A stretch of 7,567 nucleotides of DNA from Verrucomicrobiota bacterium (GTDB taxonomy: Bacteria > Verrucomicrobiota > Verrucomicrobiia > Verrucomicrobiales > DEV007), in contig JAQCER010000134.1 in assembly GCA_027618625.1 (NCBI GenBank), positions 1 to 7,567 of the forward strand, in the 5' to 3' direction. A program made the translations under genes and the position numbers. Shown piece by piece: positions 7,286 to 7,567 of the stretch. The stretch's first letter is position 1. Every line of letters starts with the position of its first letter. The notes beneath the pieces were generated by a model. The model was not told where the DNA came from. It saw only the letters and a program-made list of their open reading frames with translations, and made no database searches.

Positions 7286-7567
7286 CTTGGCCTCGATGGA
7301 GAATTCCCCATCCGGACCGGGCTCAATGTTGTCCCATCCGACAAGAGAACCTTCCCGATTGTCCCCAGCGTTCAACACGACCTCATTCGGTTCGAGCCCG
7401 GCGGCAGGAAACGTCGCGGCAGTGAAGATATTCTTGCGTGCGCTGCCATCCACATGGGCAGCGACCTGGGCCTCTGTTCCGGCAATACTGAAGATACTCC
7501 AGCGCACATCATAATCTCCGCCGCGACAAGCGAGGCCACGGAAGTTGTACCTTTTCGTCGGATCCAG

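Larger units (their letters stand above)
4918..7567 (-). pseudogene. Giant secreted multi-domain surface protein (Ig-like, PA14-like, TSP3), N-terminus outside window, broken by a stop and a frameshift
   Basis: Reading leftward from 7567, one protein can be followed to TAG 4918-4920, about 880 codons, if two lesions are bridged: TAA at 7283-7285 and one extra base at 7009-7012. Order of parts: an unnamed beta-rich domain (7567 to about 7205, RYNFRGLACRGGDYDVRW to SVIYLAEV); an Ig-like domain (about 7186-6915, ITYQWQR to ARYRC); an SbsA-type Ig-like domain (about 6909-6634, VYVRFSEAM, DLAGN); a PA14-like domain (about 6633-6124, EIWRNF, YEFFLRADDAGEFSIS); TSP3 repeats (6111-5695); a second PA14-like domain (about 5682-5158, FICNSDDGFVLRIGG, YYELGGGAG); and a C-terminal beta domain (about 5142-4921, VTWTSQPGESFIVE). 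The role is probably adhesion or glycan binding outside the cell (inference); I see no catalytic motif, LPXTG or PEP-CTERM tail. The longest unbroken piece, 4918-6969 (683 codons), begins at a GTG inside the first Ig-like domain, so that GTG is not a true start. Confidence 0.82.

Overview
The window reads as a bacterial chromosome fragment, most likely from the Verrucomicrobiota (or a related planctomycete-like lineage). This is inferred from protein style only: a ceramidase-like secreted protein, a secreted alpha/beta-hydrolase esterase beside a GPH-type sugar symporter, and a very large extracellular mosaic of Ig-like, PA14-like and thrombospondin type-3 (TSP3) modules. No rRNA or other taxonomic marker is present except the C-terminal quarter of alanyl-tRNA synthetase.

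Layout. Positions 2-667 (+) are the intact C-terminal end of alaS, open at the left edge. Positions 668-834 are a short intergenic stretch holding the apparent leader and original signal-peptide start of the next gene. Positions 835-2061 (+) are a neutral/alkaline ceramidase-like metallohydrolase. Positions 2062-2350 hold two short GC-rich hairpins and a decayed C-terminal scrap of an OmpR/PhoB-type response regulator. Positions 2351-3397 (+) are a secreted esterase read in one frame but cut by a single amber codon. Positions about 3457-4842 (+) are a GPH/MFS symporter without an ATG start. Positions 4843-4917 are a short convergent gap with a weak hairpin. Positions 4918-7567 (-) are a giant secreted adhesin-like protein, open at the right edge and broken by one in-frame TAA and one frameshift.

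How the genes relate. The esterase and symporter are co-directional and 59 bases apart at the favoured start, so they could form a small transcription unit for releasing and importing a sugar-like or glycosidic substrate; that pairing is inference. The surface protein is convergent to them and independent. AlaRS is a housekeeping neighbour with no functional link.

The most striking property is the density of lesions outside alaS. There is a probable ATG-to-ATC start change, a response-regulator scrap carrying two small tandem duplications, an amber stop just before a serine-nucleophile motif, and an ochre stop and a one-base frameshift in the surface protein. The frameshift lies inside a nearly perfect 16-bp inverted repeat, in the form expected of a template-switch (quasipalindrome) mutation. 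Both TAA and TAG also act as normal terminators here, so recoding does not explain the pattern. Local gene decay or a low-accuracy assembly fits better. I see no defence system, CRISPR array, tRNA, IS element or clearly new multi-gene system.
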